DNA of 64,000 bases, taken from the NCBI RefSeq assembly GCF_904426505.1, contig NZ_CAJGBN010000001.1, positions 372,001 to 436,000 on the forward strand, written 5' to 3'. Under the pieces are notes generated by a model. It was not told the DNA's origin and did no database searches. It was given only the letters and a program-made list of their open reading frames with translations. A program made the position numbers and the translations under genes. Of the stretch, positions 9,648 through 19,799 are shown one piece after another; position 1 is the stretch's first letter; every line of letters starts with the position of its first letter. This DNA comes from Rubrivivax sp. A210 (GTDB lineage: Bacteria > Pseudomonadota > Gammaproteobacteria > Burkholderiales > Burkholderiaceae_C).

Positions 9648-11411
9648 TCAACGCTTGGCTGGCGGCAGGTCGGTGCAGCTGCCGTGGGCCACTTCGGCGG
9701 CCATGCCTATGCTTTCGCCCAGCGTCGGGTGCGGGTGGATGGTCTTGCCGATGTCGATCTCGTCGGCGCCCATCTCGATGGCCAGGGCGACCTCGCCGAT
9801 CATGTCGCCGGCATGGGTGCCGACGATGCCGCCACCCAGGATGCGATGGCTCTCGGCGTCGAACAGCAGCTTGGTGAAACCCTCGTCGCGGCCGTTGGCG
9901 ATGGCGCGGCCGCTGGCCGTCCAGGGGAACAGGCCCTTCTTGACCTTGATGCCCTTGGCCTTGGCCTCGTCCTCGGTGAGGCCGACCCAGGCCACCTCGG
10001 GGTCGGTGTAGGCCACGCCGGGGATGACGCGGGCATCGAACTGCGCCTTGGCGTCACCGGCCGCCACCTCGGCCGCCACATGGGCCTCATGCACTGCCTT
10101 GTGCGCCAGCATGGGGTTGCCGACGATGTCGCCGATGGCGTAGATGTGCGGCACATTGGTGCGCATCTGCACGTCCACCGGGATGAAGCCGCGCTCGCCG
10201 ACGATGACGCCGGCCTTCTCGGCGCCCACCTTCTTGCCGTTGGGGCTGCGGCCCACGGCCTGCAGCACGAGGTCATACACGCCCTCGCTCTTGGTGCCGT
10301 CCAAGCCCTCGAACTGCACGCGGATGCCGTCGGCTGATGCCGAGGCGCCCACGGTCTTGGTCTTGAGCATGATCTTGTCGAAGCGGTGGGCGTTCATCTT
10401 CTGCCACACCTTGACGAGGTCGCGGTCCGGGCCTTGCATCAGGCCGTCCAGCATCTCCACCACGTCGATGCGTGAGCCCAGCGTGCTGTAGACCGTGCCC
10501 ATCTCGAGGCCGATGATGCCGCCGCCGATGACCAGCATGCGCTCGGGCTTCTGGCGCAGTTCCAGCGCGCCGGTGCTGGTGACGATGCGCGGATCATCCT
10601 TGGGCAGGAAGGGCAGCTTCACCGCCTCGGAACCGGCCGCGATGATGGCGTTCTTGAAGCGGATGGTCTGCACCTTGCCGTCGGCCGCCGTCACCTTCAG
10701 GTGGTGGGGGTCGGCGAACTCGCCCTGGCCCTGCACCACCGTCACCTTGCGCATCTTGGCCATCGCCGCCAGGCCGCCGGTGAGCTTGTTGACGACCTTG
10801 TTCTTGTGCGCCAGCAGCTTGGGCAGGTCCACCTGCGGCGCGGCGAAGCTCACGCCCAGGTCGGCGAAGTGCTTCACCTCGTCCATCACCGAGGCCACAT
10901 GCAGCAGGGCCTTGCTCGGGATGCAGCCGACATTGAGGCACACACCGCCCAGCGTGGCGTAGCGCTCCACCAGCACCGTCTTCATGCCGAGGTCGGCGCT
11001 GCGGAAGGCAGCCGAATAGCCGCCCGGGCCGGCGCCCAGCACCAGCATCTCGCATTCGAGGTCGGCACCACCGGCGTAGCTGGCGGCCGCGGGCGCCGGT
11101 GCCGCAGGCGCGGCGGGTGCCGCAGCGGTGGGCGCGCTGGCCGGGGCCGGCGCTGAGGCAGCAGCGGCTGCGGCGCCGGTCTCCAGCGCCAGCACCACCG
11201 AGCCCTCGCCGACCTTGTCGCCGACCTTGACCTTGAGTTCCTTGACCACGCCGGCGGCCGACGACGGGATCTCCATCGAGGCCTTGTCGCTTTCCACCGT
11301 GATGAGGCTTTGCTCGGCCTTGATCGTGTCGCCGGGCTTCACCAGCACCTCGATCACGGCCACTTCCTTGAAATCGCCGATGTCCGGCACCTTGATGTCG
11401 ATGAGGGCCAT
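9648..11411 (-). CDS. lpdA: dihydrolipoamide dehydrogenase (E3) with N-terminal lipoyl domain
   Basis: E3 of the pyruvate dehydrogenase complex; it reoxidises dihydrolipoyl groups and reduces NAD+. It has 587 residues, about 110 more than plain Lpd because of an N-terminal lipoyl domain (lipoylation site Lys43 in ESDKA) and an Ala/Pro-rich linker (about 80-120). The flavoprotein part has the FAD motif [14 protein letters not shown], the redox disulfide [13 protein letters not shown], the NAD-binding motif [12 protein letters not shown] and the C-terminal HPHPTLGE with the catalytic His. The start at 11411 is chosen because the lipoyl domain begins there ([14 protein letters not shown]) and an AAAGG site precedes it; longer in-frame extensions are implausible. 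It starts two bases after the stop of the BPH peptidase gene. Its lipoyl domain closely resembles the two of AceF. Confidence 0.96.
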   Translation of the reverse strand: MALIDIKVPDIGDFKEVAVIEVLVKPGDTIKAEQSLITVESDKASMEIPSSAAGVVKELKVKVGDKVGEGSVVLALETGAAAAAASAPAPASAPTAAAPAAPAAPAPAAASYAGGADLECEMLVLGAGPGGYSAAFRSADLGMKTVLVERYATLGGVCLNVGCIPSKALLHVASVMDEVKHFADLGVSFAAPQVDLPKLLAHKNKVVNKLTGGLAAMAKMRKVTVVQGQGEFADPHHLKVTAADGKVQTIRFKNAIIAAGSEAVKLPFLPKDDPRIVTSTGALELRQKPERMLVIGGGIIGLEMGTVYSTLGSRIDVVEMLDGLMQGPDRDLVKVWQKMNAHRFDKIMLKTKTVGASASADGIRVQFEGLDGTKSEGVYDLVLQAVGRSPNGKKVGAEKAGVIVGERGFIPVDVQMRTNVPHIYAIGDIVGNPMLAHKAVHEAHVAAEVAAGDAKAQFDARVIPGVAYTDPEVAWVGLTEDEAKAKGIKVKKGLFPWTASGRAIANGRDEGFTKLLFDAESHRILGGGIVGTHAGDMIGEVALAIEMGADEIDIGKTIHPHPTLGESIGMAAEVAHGSCTDLPPAKR

Positions 11412-11413
11412 GG

Positions 11414-11992
11414 TCAGCCTTTCTGCTTGAGCTTGAAGGTATGGAGCCGGACGGGGCCGGCCGAACTGGTGTCGAATTCGCAACCGGCCGCCACGCCGGC
11501 TTCGGCCACCTCGCGCGCACTGCGGGCGCGGTCGTAGGCGGCGTGCATGGCGCCGAGCGCAAAGCGCCGCCCCGAGCCAATGGCCCAGAAGCGCTCGAAC
11601 TCGAACACCTCGCGGTAGGACTCGACGCCCCAGATGCCATGCACATTGGCGATCAGGATCGAGAACTGGCTGCTCTCGTAGGGGTCGGAATCCTGTTCCT
11701 TGGTGTTGAGGAAGAAGTGGTCCTTGAGCCGCGGGTGCAGGCGCACGAAGGTCTCGAAGAGGCCGTCGCGCGTGTCGAGCCTGCGCTCCTCGGGCGCCAG
11801 CGCGGTGAGCGCCTGGCGCAGCACCGGCATGTGCGCGGTGCTGCCCACGGCGCCGACCACCGAGCCGGCCACCTCGAACATCTTGTCGTTGGCCTCGTAG
11901 CCCGGGGGCAGCCGCGTCTCGCCGAAGCTGACGAGGCTGTCCGAGGCGATGGCCAGCGTGCCGCCCTTGCGGGCGACCACCACGGTGCTCAT
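11414..11992 (-). CDS. betaproteobacterial proteasome homologue (BPH), HslV-like peptidase
   Basis: A 192-residue N-terminal-nucleophile hydrolase of the HslV/proteasome fold. HslV-like features are the start ([11 protein letters not shown] compared with MTTIVSVRRNG), the following Asp18 (ASDSL), Lys37 (NDKMFE), GAVGSTAH and [15 protein letters not shown], which corresponds to the AIGSGG segment of HslV. After Met removal the first residue is Ser2, followed by Thr3, so the nucleophile would be Ser if processing is by methionine aminopeptidase. I recall Ser replacing Thr as a known feature of some members of the BPH family, which forms homo-oligomeric double rings without an identified unfoldase. 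No hslU is nearby. The ATG overlaps the aceF stop and the gene ends two bases before lpdA, so it sits inside the pyruvate dehydrogenase operon. Such genes are sometimes mislabelled as transporters, but no membrane segment is seen. Confidence 0.85.
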   Translation of the reverse strand: MSTVVVARKGGTLAIASDSLVSFGETRLPPGYEANDKMFEVAGSVVGAVGSTAHMPVLRQALTALAPEERRLDTRDGLFETFVRLHPRLKDHFFLNTKEQDSDPYESSQFSILIANVHGIWGVESYREVFEFERFWAIGSGRRFALGAMHAAYDRARSAREVAEAGVAAGCEFDTSSAGPVRLHTFKLKQKG

Positions 11993-13641
11993 CAGAGCAG
12001 GACGCGGCGGAAATCGGCCAGGATGCCGCCCAGGTAGGCGTTGAAGCGTGCCGCCGCCGCGCCGTCGATGACGCGGTGGTCCCAGCTCAGGCTCAGCGGC
12101 AGGATCAGGCGCGGCACGAAGGCCTTGCCGTCCCAGCGCGGCTCGGTGCTGCTCTTGCACACGCCGAGGATCGACACCTCGGGCGCGTTGATGATGGGCG
12201 TGAAGTAACGCCCGCCGATGCCGCCCAGGCTGCTGATGCTGAAGCAGCCGCCGCTCATGTCGGCCGGGCCCAGCTTGCCGTCGCGCGCCTTCTTGGCCAG
12301 CTCGTTCATCTCGCTGCTGATCTGCAGCACGCCCTTCTTGTCGGCGTCCTTGATCACCGGCACCACCAGGCCGTTGGGCGTGTCGGCGGCGAAGCCGATG
12401 TGGAAGTAGTTCTTCAGCACCAGCTGCTCGCCATCCAGGCTGGCATTGAACTGCGGGAACTTCTTCAGCGCCGCGACGCTGGCCTTGATCAGGAAGGCGA
12501 GCATCGTGACCTTGATGCCCGACTTCTCGTTTTCCTTGTTGAGCTGGACGCGGAAGGCTTCCAACTCGGTGATGTCGGCATCGTCGTGGTTGGTGACGTG
12601 CGGGATCACCACCCAATTGCGGTGCAGGTTGGCGCCGCTGATCTTCTGGATACGGCTGAGATCCTTGCGCTCGATGGGGCCGAACTTGGCGAAGTCGACC
12701 TGCGGCCAGGGCAGCAGGCCCGGGAAGCTGCCGCCCGCCGCGGCGGCGGCAGCGGGTGCCTTGGCCTTCTGCGCCGCGGTCTGCACGTCACCGGCCATCA
12801 CGCCCTTGACGAAGCCCTGCACGTCGACCTGGGTGATGCGGCCCTTGGGGCCCGAGCCCTTGACCTCGGCCAGCGGCACGCCCAGTTCGCGTGCCAGGCG
12901 GCGTATCGAGGGCGAGGCGTGCGGCAGCGCGGCAGTGGGCGTGCCGGGTTGGTGGGCGGGCAGTGCTGCCACGGTGGCGGCTGCCGGCGCAGCGGCCGGG
13001 GCTGCTGCCGCGGCAGCCGAGGCGGTGGCCGGCGCAGGCGCCGCGGGTGCCGCAGTTGCAGCGGGCGCACCAGCGCCTTGCAGCACGGCGATGGCCGTGC
13101 CCTTGGCCACCTTGTCGCCCACCTTCACCAGCAGGCGCTCCACCACGCCGGCGTGGGAGGACGGAATCTCCATCGAGGCCTTGTCGCTCTCCACCGTGAT
13201 CAGGCTTTGCTCGACCTTGACGGTGTCGCCCGGCTTCACAAAAAGCTCGATCACCGCGACCTCGGCGAAGTCGCCGATGTCAGGCACGACGACCTCGATG
13301 GGACCCGTTGCTGCCGCAGCAGCCGGTGCCGCCGCGACAGGCGCCGCCGCTGCTTGTGCGGGTGCGGCAGCAGGCGCAGCCGCCACCGAACCGGCGGCGC
13401 CACCGGCGGCCTCGACCACCAGCACCAGCGTGCCTTCGCTGACCTTGTCGCCGAGCTTGACCTTCAACTCCTTGACGACACCGGCATGCGACGACGGAAT
13501 CTCCATCGAGGCCTTGTCGGATTCCACGGTCAGCAGGCTCTGGTCAGCGGTGATCGTGTCGCCCGGCTTGACCATCACCTCGATGACCTCCACGTCCTTG
13601 AAGTCGCCGATGTCCGGAACCTTCACTTCAACCAACGCCAT
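11992..13641 (-). CDS. aceF: pyruvate dehydrogenase E2, dihydrolipoyllysine acetyltransferase
   Basis: Core subunit of the pyruvate dehydrogenase complex, passing acetyl groups from E1 to CoA. It has 549 residues: two lipoyl domains (about 1-75 and 115-190; the first lipoyl lysine is Lys43 in ESDKA and the same motif recurs in the second), separated by Ala/Pro-rich linkers. A peripheral subunit-binding domain ([13 protein letters not shown]...GRITQVDV, about 240-280) and the acetyltransferase domain ending in [15 protein letters not shown] (HxxxDG catalytic motif) follow. A clear AGGAGA site precedes the ATG. The gene lies 24 bases after aceE and its stop overlaps the BPH start. Confidence 0.97.
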   Translation of the reverse strand: MALVEVKVPDIGDFKDVEVIEVMVKPGDTITADQSLLTVESDKASMEIPSSHAGVVKELKVKLGDKVSEGTLVLVVEAAGGAAGSVAAAPAAAPAQAAAAPVAAAPAAAAATGPIEVVVPDIGDFAEVAVIELFVKPGDTVKVEQSLITVESDKASMEIPSSHAGVVERLLVKVGDKVAKGTAIAVLQGAGAPAATAAPAAPAPATASAAAAAAPAAAPAAATVAALPAHQPGTPTAALPHASPSIRRLARELGVPLAEVKGSGPKGRITQVDVQGFVKGVMAGDVQTAAQKAKAPAAAAAAGGSFPGLLPWPQVDFAKFGPIERKDLSRIQKISGANLHRNWVVIPHVTNHDDADITELEAFRVQLNKENEKSGIKVTMLAFLIKASVAALKKFPQFNASLDGEQLVLKNYFHIGFAADTPNGLVVPVIKDADKKGVLQISSEMNELAKKARDGKLGPADMSGGCFSISSLGGIGGRYFTPIINAPEVSILGVCKSSTEPRWDGKAFVPRLILPLSLSWDHRVIDGAAAARFNAYLGGILADFRRVLL

Positions 13642-13665
13642 GGCGCGTCTCCTTTCTTCTTCTCG

Positions 13666-16389
13666 TTATGCGTAGAGCGGGTTGATCTTGTCGGCATCGA
13701 TGCCGTACTTGGCGATGGCCTCGGCCACCCTGGACACCGGCAGCACACCCTCGTCGGCCAGCGCGCGCAGCGAGGCCAGCACGATGTAATGGCGGTTGAT
13801 CTCGAAGTGCTCGCGCAACTTGCTGCGGAAATCGCTGCGGCCGAAGCCGTCGGTGCCCAGCACCTTGTAGGCGCGGCCCTTGGGGATGTAGGCGCGGATC
13901 TGCTCGGCGTAGCTCTTCATGTAGTCGGTGGAAGCCACCACCGGGCCTTCCTGGCTGGCCAGCTGCGTCGTCACGAAAGGCACGCGCGCCGCCGCCGTGG
14001 GGTGGAGCAGGTTCCAGCGTTCGCAGTCAAGGCCGTCGCGCGCCAGCTCGTTGAAGCTGGGGCAGCTCCAGACGTTGGCGGCCACGCCCCAGTCGGCGGC
14101 GAGCAGCTTCTTGGCTTCCATGCTCTCGCGCAGGATGGTGCCGCTGCCCAGCAGGTTGACGCGCGGCGCCTTGGCGGCGGCCACGCCTTCTTCCAGCAAA
14201 TACATGCCCTTGATGATCTGCTCCTCGGTGCCGGGCCTGAGGCCGGGCATCGGGTAGTTCTCGTTCAACAGGGTCAGGTAGTAGTAGACGTTTTCCTGCT
14301 TCTCGACCATGCGCTTCAAGCCATGGTGGATGATCACCGCCACCTCGTGGGCGAAGCTGGGGTCGTAGCTGATGCAGTTGGGGATGGTGCCGGCCAGGAT
14401 GTGGCTGTGGCCGTCTTCGTGCTGCAGGCCTTCGCCGTTGAGCGTGGTGCGGCCGCTGGTGCCGCCGAGCAAGAAGCCGCGCGCCTGCATGTCGCCGGCG
14501 GCCCAGGCGAGGTCGCCGATGCGCTGGAAGCCGAACATCGAGTAGTAGATGTAGAACGGCACCATGATGCGGTTGTTCGTCGAGTACGACGTCGCTGCCG
14601 CGATCCAGCTGGCCATGCCGCCGGCCTCGTTGATGCCTTCCTGCAGGATCTGGCCGTTGACCGTTTCCTTGTAGTACATCACCTGGTCTTTATCCACCGG
14701 CGTGTACTTCTGCCCCTCGGGGTTGTAGATGCCGATCTGGCGGAACAGGCCTTCCATGCCGAAGGTGCGCGCCTCGTCCACCAGGATGGGCACGACGCGC
14801 GGGCCCAGAGCCTGGTCGCGCAGGAGTTGGGTCAGGAAGCGCACATAGGCCTGCGTGGTGCTGATCTCACGGCCTTCGGCGGTGGGCTCGAGCACGCTCT
14901 TGAAGGTCTCGAGCGAGGGCACGGTGAAGCTCTCTTCGGCCTTGACACGGCGCGCCGGCAGGTAGCCGCCCAGGGCCTTGCGGCGCTCGTGCAGGTACTT
15001 CATTTCCGGCGTGTCGTCGGCCGGCTTGTAGAAGGGGATCTTGGGCAGGTCGGCGTCGGCGATGGGGATGTTGAAGCGGTCGCGGAAGAACTTGATGTCC
15101 TCGTCGCTGAGCTTCTTGGCCTGGTGGGCGGTGTTCTTGCCCTCGCCGGCGCTGCCCATGCCCCAGCCCTTGACCGTCTTGACCAGCAGCACGGTGGGCT
15201 GGCCGACGTGGTTGTTGGCGCGGTGGAAGGCGGCGTAGACCTTGGCGGCGTCATGGCCGCCGCGGCGCAGGTTCCAGACCTCCTTGTCGCTCATCTTGGC
15301 GACGAGCTCCAGCGTGCGCGGGTCGCGGCCGAAGAAGTTCTTGCGCACGAAGGCGCCGTCGTTGGCCTTGAAGGCCTGGTAGTCGCCGTCCAGCGTGTCG
15401 AGCATGATCTTGCGCAGCGCGCCGTCCTTGTCGCGCGCCAGCAGCGGATCCCAGTTGCTGCCCCAGATCAGCTTGAGGGCGTTCCAGCCCGCGCCGCGGA
15501 AGGTGCCTTCCAGCTCCTGGATGATCTTGCCGTTGCCGCGCACCGGGCCGTCCAGGCGCTGCAGATTGCAGTTGACGACGAAGACCAGGTTGTCGAGCTT
15601 CTCGCGCGCCGCCAGGCCGATGGCGCCCAGGCTCTCGGGCTCGTCCATCTCGCCGTCGCCGCAGAAGACCCAGACCTTGCGGTTGGCGGTGTCGGCAATG
15701 CCGCGTGCGTGCAGGTACTTCAGGAAGCGCGCCTGGTAGATGGCCATCAGGGGGCCCAGGCCCATGCTGACGGTGGGGAATTGCCAGAACTCCGGCATCA
15801 GCTTGGGGTGCGGGTAGCTGCTCAGGCCCTTGCCGTCGACCTCTTGCCGGAAGTTGAGCATCTGCTCTTCCGTAATGCGGCCTTCCAGGAAGGCGCGCGC
15901 ATAGATGCCGGGGGCGCAATGGCCTTGCACATAGAGCAGGTCGCCGCCATGGCCTTCACTCTCGGCGTGCCAGAAGTGGTTGAAGCCGGCGGCAAACATG
16001 TGCGCCAGGCTGGCGAAGCTGCTGATGTGGCCACCCAGATCACCGCCGTCGGCCGGGTGCAGGCGGTTGGCCTTGACCACCAGGGCCATGGCGTTCCAGC
16101 GCATGTACGCCCGCAACCGGCCTTCGAGGGCGCGGTTGCCGGGGCTGCGCTCTTCCTCGTCGGGATCAATGGTGTTGGTGTACGCCGTGTTGGCCGAGAA
16201 CGGCATGTCGATGTTGTTCTGGCGCGCATGCTCGAGCAGGCTCTCGAGCAGGAAGTGCGCGCGCTCTGCGCCTTCGGTGCCGATGACGGCAGAAAGCGCC
16301 TCCAGCCATTCACGCGTTTCCTGGCTGTCGGTGTCGGTGAGCGAACCATTGGCGGCTGCGCCAAGGAAGGATTCCGGCAATGCGGACAT
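13666..16389 (-). CDS. aceE: pyruvate dehydrogenase E1 component, homodimeric type
   Basis: Thiamin-diphosphate-dependent E1 that decarboxylates pyruvate and acetylates lipoyl groups on AceF. It is 907 residues long, the normal size of the single-chain AceE. Visible family blocks include NTIDPDEEE, GGDLGGHISSFAS, the TPP-binding motif from GDGEMDEPE to about 30 residues later (NLVFVVNCNLQRLDGPVRGN), and the C-terminal FGRSDFRSKLREHFEINR. The ATG at 16389 has an AGGAGA site. It is the first gene of aceE-aceF-BPH-lpdA. Its promoter must lie in the 133-base gap shared with the divergent histidine kinase gene, which carries several palindromes. Confidence 0.97.
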   Translation of the reverse strand: MSALPESFLGAAANGSLTDTDSQETREWLEALSAVIGTEGAERAHFLLESLLEHARQNNIDMPFSANTAYTNTIDPDEEERSPGNRALEGRLRAYMRWNAMALVVKANRLHPADGGDLGGHISSFASLAHMFAAGFNHFWHAESEGHGGDLLYVQGHCAPGIYARAFLEGRITEEQMLNFRQEVDGKGLSSYPHPKLMPEFWQFPTVSMGLGPLMAIYQARFLKYLHARGIADTANRKVWVFCGDGEMDEPESLGAIGLAAREKLDNLVFVVNCNLQRLDGPVRGNGKIIQELEGTFRGAGWNALKLIWGSNWDPLLARDKDGALRKIMLDTLDGDYQAFKANDGAFVRKNFFGRDPRTLELVAKMSDKEVWNLRRGGHDAAKVYAAFHRANNHVGQPTVLLVKTVKGWGMGSAGEGKNTAHQAKKLSDEDIKFFRDRFNIPIADADLPKIPFYKPADDTPEMKYLHERRKALGGYLPARRVKAEESFTVPSLETFKSVLEPTAEGREISTTQAYVRFLTQLLRDQALGPRVVPILVDEARTFGMEGLFRQIGIYNPEGQKYTPVDKDQVMYYKETVNGQILQEGINEAGGMASWIAAATSYSTNNRIMVPFYIYYSMFGFQRIGDLAWAAGDMQARGFLLGGTSGRTTLNGEGLQHEDGHSHILAGTIPNCISYDPSFAHEVAVIIHHGLKRMVEKQENVYYYLTLLNENYPMPGLRPGTEEQIIKGMYLLEEGVAAAKAPRVNLLGSGTILRESMEAKKLLAADWGVAANVWSCPSFNELARDGLDCERWNLLHPTAAARVPFVTTQLASQEGPVVASTDYMKSYAEQIRAYIPKGRAYKVLGTDGFGRSDFRSKLREHFEINRHYIVLASLRALADEGVLPVSRVAEAIAKYGIDADKINPLYA

Positions 16390-16441
16390 GCTTGTCTCCT
16401 GCGGGGTGTTTTGTGAACGGGCGCGAGTGTGTCACAGCTTC

Positions 16442-16488
16442 TTGAAATTTCAAATAGTGCTTTTCACTTTCATAATATGAAATGAAAG
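16442..16488. promoter_or_regulatory. palindromic operator region between aceE and histidine kinase gene
   Basis: The divergent 133-base gap is AT-rich compared with its surroundings. It holds TTGAAATTTCAA (16442-16453, a perfect palindrome) and TTTCATAATATGAAA (16468-16482, perfect 6-base arms), plus CTTTCA/TGAAAG arms at 16467-16472 and 16483-16488 that nest around the second one. These look like operator sites for a dimeric regulator acting on aceE, the sensor kinase gene, or both. The regulator cannot be named from sequence alone. A site with the same TTTCA-N5-TGAAA form recurs at 57676-57692. Confidence 0.6.
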
Positions 16489-16522
16489 AAGAGCCCATCC
16501 GCGCACCCGGATAATTGGCCCC

Positions 16523-19108
16523 ATGACCCTTCCGCGCGCCCCGGACCCCGAACCCGCCGTCCCCGTACCCGCCGCCCAGCGCCTCATCAAGCAGTGGTGG
16601 CGGCGCCAGTCGCCGGCACGGCAGGACCGCTTCGCCACCCTGGGCCCGCTGCTGTCGGTGCTGCTGTTTCTGGCCGCCATCATTTCCGCGTTCTGGTACC
16701 TGCGCAACGAGGAAATCGAGCGGGAGACCGAGTCGGTCAAGCGTGATACCGAGATCACCCAGCAGCAGCTCGGCCTGCGCCTGATCCAGAACCAGGAGGC
16801 CCTGATTCGCCTCGCCCGCGACCTCGTCTCGCGCGACATCGACGCCGACGAGTTCCAGGGCCAGGCCAACACCTTCCTGCGCGAGCGGCCCGAGATCACG
16901 CACATGACCTGGATCGACGCCCAGCGCGGCGTGCGCGCCATCCACTGGGCGCCGCTGTACCCGCCAGCCGCCGCCGAGCCGCAGGCGGTGCTGCCCCAGG
17001 AGGGCCGCGCCAATGAGCCCGAGGCCACCTTCCGCGCCGCCCGCGACAGCCGCTCGCCAGCCTACTCGCGCGGCTTCATCGACCCTTCCGGCACCCCGGT
17101 CTTCCAGCTCCACATGCCGCTGATCGAGCGTGGCACCTTCACCGGCGCGATCATCGTCGAGTACGCGATCGACACCCTGGTGCGCCACTTCGTGCCGGCG
17201 GATGTGGCGCGGCGCCACATGCTCTCGGTGATCGACGAGCACCAGAAGGTGCTGGCCGCCACCGTCACGGGCCTGCCCGGCACCGCGTCGCGCCGTGCGC
17301 CCATCGTCAGCGATGCACCGCTCACGCCGGCGCTCAACGGCCTGCTGCTGCGAGGCCAGGGCTGGCGCACCAGCATCGGCCTGGTCAACAACACCTTGTT
17401 CTGGATGGTGGTGGCGTTGTCGGTGCTGACCTTGTGGATGCTGCTGGGCACCTGGCGCCACATGCGCCGGCGCGGCCAGATCCAGGGCGCGCTGGTGCAG
17501 GAGACGAATTTCCGCCGCGCGATGGAGAACAGCATGCCCACCGGCATGCGCGCGATGGATCTCGAGGGCCGCGTCAGCTATGTCAACGCCGCCTTCTGCC
17601 AGATGACCGGCTACACCACGGCCGAGCTCATTGGCGGCATGCCGCCCTACCCCTACTGGCCGCCCGACCGCCTGGAAGAGAACAGCCGCCTGCTGCAGCA
17701 GGAACTGCAAGGCCGCAGCCCCAGCGGCGGCATCGAGGTGCGCGTGATGCGCAAGGACGGCACCGAGTTCGATGCCCGCATGTACGTCAGCCCGCTGATC
17801 GACCCCAAGGGGCAGCAGACCGGCTGGATGACGAGCATGACCAACATCACCGAGGCCAAGCGCATCCGGGATCAGCTCAGCGCCAGCCACGAGCGCTTCA
17901 CCACGGTGCTGGAAGGCCTGGACGCCTCGGTCTCGGTGCTTTCGGTGCAGCAGGGCGAGCTGCTGTTCGCCAACCGCAGCTACCGCCTGTGGTTCGGCGG
18001 CGATGCGCGCGGCCACCAGATCATGGCCGGCGGCGTCATCGGCACGCCCTTCAGCAACGACGACGACGACGAGATCGATTCGCTCTCGGGCCTGCCGACG
18101 CAGGCGCTCACCGAGGCCGGCGCCAGCCCGCGCGAGGTCTTCGTCGAGCCGCTGCAGAAATGGTTCGACGTGCGTGCGCGCTACCTGCAATGGACCGACG
18201 GCCGCCTGGCCCAGATGCTGATCGCCACCGACATCACGGCGCGGCTGCGCGCCGAAGAGCAGAGCGCGGCCCAGGCCGAGAAGGCCCAGGTCACCAGCCG
18301 CCTGGTGACCATGGGCGAGATGGCCAGTTCGGTGGCGCACGAGCTCAATCAGCCGCTCACCGCCATCACCAACTACTGCAATGGCATGGTCTCGCGCGTC
18401 AAGGCCGCCTCGATCAGCCAGGACGACCTCATCGCCGCGCTGCACAAGACGGCGCGCCAGGCCGACCGCGCCGGCCAGATCATCCGCCGCATCCGCGCCT
18501 TCGTGAAACGCAGCGAACCGCAACGCCAGGCGACGCAATCACGCCAGATCGTCGACGACGCGGTCGACCTCGCCGGCATCGAGCTGCGGCGGCGCAACGT
18601 CGCCATCCACACCTATGTCGCGCAGCGCCTGCCGCCCATCCTGGTCGCCCCCATCCTGATCGAGCAGGTGCTGCTCAACCTGCTCAAGAACGCCGCCGAG
18701 GCCATCGACAACGCCCAGTTGCCGCCGGCGCGCCGCCACATCGAGCTGCGCGTGATTCCACGCCACACGCCCGACGAGGGCGGCGTGATCGAGTTCAGCG
18801 TCACCGACATGGGCCCGGGCCTGGCCGACGAGGTCATCTCGCGCCTCTATGAAGCCTTTTTCTCGACCAAGGCCGAGGGCCTGGGCATCGGCCTGAGCCT
18901 GTGCCGCACCATCATCGAGTCGCACCGAGGCCGGATGCGGGCCCAGAACCTCTACAATGCAGGCCAGGTCGTGGGCTGCCGTTTCTCGTTCACCTTGCCG
19001 GTCGATTTGTCGGCGCGCGCCGACCCCGCAACGGCCTCGTCCGAGTTCGGTCGCCTGGCCGAATCGTCCACCCCTTCCAGCGGCCAGCAGGCCACGGTCC
19101 CCGAATGA
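16523..19108 (+). CDS. membrane PAS sensor histidine kinase
   Basis: An 861-residue inner-membrane histidine kinase. Transmembrane helices lie at about 42-63 and 290-312 and enclose a periplasmic sensing region of roughly 225 residues. Two PAS-like domains follow (about 330-450 and 455-575). The HisKA box is MASSVAHELNQPLTAI with phospho-acceptor His606, followed by an HATPase domain with NLLKNAAEAIDN (N box), TDMGPGL (G1) and GLGIGLSLC (G2). The family resembles the FixL/DctB type that pairs with FixJ-like regulators, and such a regulator overlaps its stop codon by ATGA. It is divergent from the pyruvate dehydrogenase operon across a palindrome-bearing gap, so control of that operon is possible but inferred only from position. 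Confidence 0.93.
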   Translation: MTLPRAPDPEPAVPVPAAQRLIKQWWRRQSPARQDRFATLGPLLSVLLFLAAIISAFWYLRNEEIERETESVKRDTEITQQQLGLRLIQNQEALIRLARDLVSRDIDADEFQGQANTFLRERPEITHMTWIDAQRGVRAIHWAPLYPPAAAEPQAVLPQEGRANEPEATFRAARDSRSPAYSRGFIDPSGTPVFQLHMPLIERGTFTGAIIVEYAIDTLVRHFVPADVARRHMLSVIDEHQKVLAATVTGLPGTASRRAPIVSDAPLTPALNGLLLRGQGWRTSIGLVNNTLFWMVVALSVLTLWMLLGTWRHMRRRGQIQGALVQETNFRRAMENSMPTGMRAMDLEGRVSYVNAAFCQMTGYTTAELIGGMPPYPYWPPDRLEENSRLLQQELQGRSPSGGIEVRVMRKDGTEFDARMYVSPLIDPKGQQTGWMTSMTNITEAKRIRDQLSASHERFTTVLEGLDASVSVLSVQQGELLFANRSYRLWFGGDARGHQIMAGGVIGTPFSNDDDDEIDSLSGLPTQALTEAGASPREVFVEPLQKWFDVRARYLQWTDGRLAQMLIATDITARLRAEEQSAAQAEKAQVTSRLVTMGEMASSVAHELNQPLTAITNYCNGMVSRVKAASISQDDLIAALHKTARQADRAGQIIRRIRAFVKRSEPQRQATQSRQIVDDAVDLAGIELRRRNVAIHTYVAQRLPPILVAPILIEQVLLNLLKNAAEAIDNAQLPPARRHIELRVIPRHTPDEGGVIEFSVTDMGPGLADEVISRLYEAFFSTKAEGLGIGLSLCRTIIESHRGRMRAQNLYNAGQVVGCRFSFTLPVDLSARADPATASSEFGRLAESSTPSSGQQATVPE

Positions 19109-19731
19109 GCCTGATTCCCAAGAAAGGCACCGTCTACGTCGTCGATGACGACGAGGCCGTGCGCGATTCCCTGCAGTGGCTGCTCGAAGGCAAGGACTAC
19201 CGCGTCAAATGCTTCGACTCGTCCGAGAGCTTCCTGTCGCGCTTCGACCCGCGCGAGGTGGCCTGCCTCATCGCCGACATCCGCATGGACGGCATGAGCG
19301 GCCTTGAGCTGCAAGACCGCCTGCTCGAACGCCGCAGCCCGCTGCCGATCGTCTTCATCACCGGCCACGGCGATGTGCCGATGGCCGTCACGACGATGAA
19401 GAAGGGCGCGATGGACTTCATCGAAAAGCCCTTCAAGGAAGAAGAGCTGCTCGGCCTGGTGGAGCGCATGCTCGATCAGGCGCGCAACGCCTTCAGCCAC
19501 CACCAGGAGCAGGCCAGCCGCGACGCCCTGCTCTCGCGCCTGACCACGCGCGAGGCCCAGGTGCTCGAGCGCATCGTCGCCGGACGCCTGAACAAGCAGA
19601 TCGCCGACGACCTGGGCATCAGCATCAAGACGGTGGAGGCGCACCGCGCCAACATCATGGAAAAGCTCAACGCCAACACGGTAGCCGATCTGCTGAAGAT
19701 CGCGCTCGGCGCCCAGTCTGCCAAGGCGTAA
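19105..19731 (+). CDS. FixJ/NarL-family response regulator
   Basis: A 208-residue two-domain response regulator. The receiver domain has the acidic pair DDDE near residue 14, phospho-acceptor Asp58 (LIADIRMDG), the conserved Thr/Ser position in FITGHGD and the Lys in EKPFKEEE. The C-terminal LuxR-type helix-turn-helix ([15 protein letters not shown]...[26 protein letters not shown]) binds DNA. The start ATG 19105 overlaps the histidine kinase TGA, which makes this kinase its evident partner. The order of kinase then regulator and the FixJ-like sequence suggest direct transcriptional output; targets are not shown. A hairpin terminator follows. Confidence 0.95.
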   Translation: MSLIPKKGTVYVVDDDEAVRDSLQWLLEGKDYRVKCFDSSESFLSRFDPREVACLIADIRMDGMSGLELQDRLLERRSPLPIVFITGHGDVPMAVTTMKKGAMDFIEKPFKEEELLGLVERMLDQARNAFSHHQEQASRDALLSRLTTREAQVLERIVAGRLNKQIADDLGISIKTVEAHRANIMEKLNANTVADLLKIALGAQSAKA

Positions 19732-19756
19732 GCCTGCCCGCTGCACCTTCCAAACC

Positions 19757-19780
19757 AAGGCCGCGCTATGCGGCCTTTGT
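19757..19780 (+). terminator. rho-independent terminator after response regulator
   Basis: An eight-base-pair stem, AAGGCCGC (19757-19764) with GCGGCCTT (19770-19777), closes a five-base loop and is followed by a short T-rich stretch. It lies between the response regulator stop and folD. Confidence 0.7.
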
Positions 19781-19799
19781 CATTTCCGGACCGCTCCCC

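Noticed and set aside
11414..11992. HslV of an HslUV protease, or an MFS transporter
   Set aside because: There is no hslU partner, the length and start (Ser2) fit BPH, and no hydrophobic helices support a transporter.
4033..16416. Very long open frames opposite real genes (for example minus 4033-6951 and plus 12076-16416)
   Set aside because: They lie antisense to the CheB-CheR-PAS gene and the pyruvate dehydrogenase genes. In high-GC DNA the antisense frame stays open, and the translated products show repetitive Leu/Gly/Val/His patterns with no domain.
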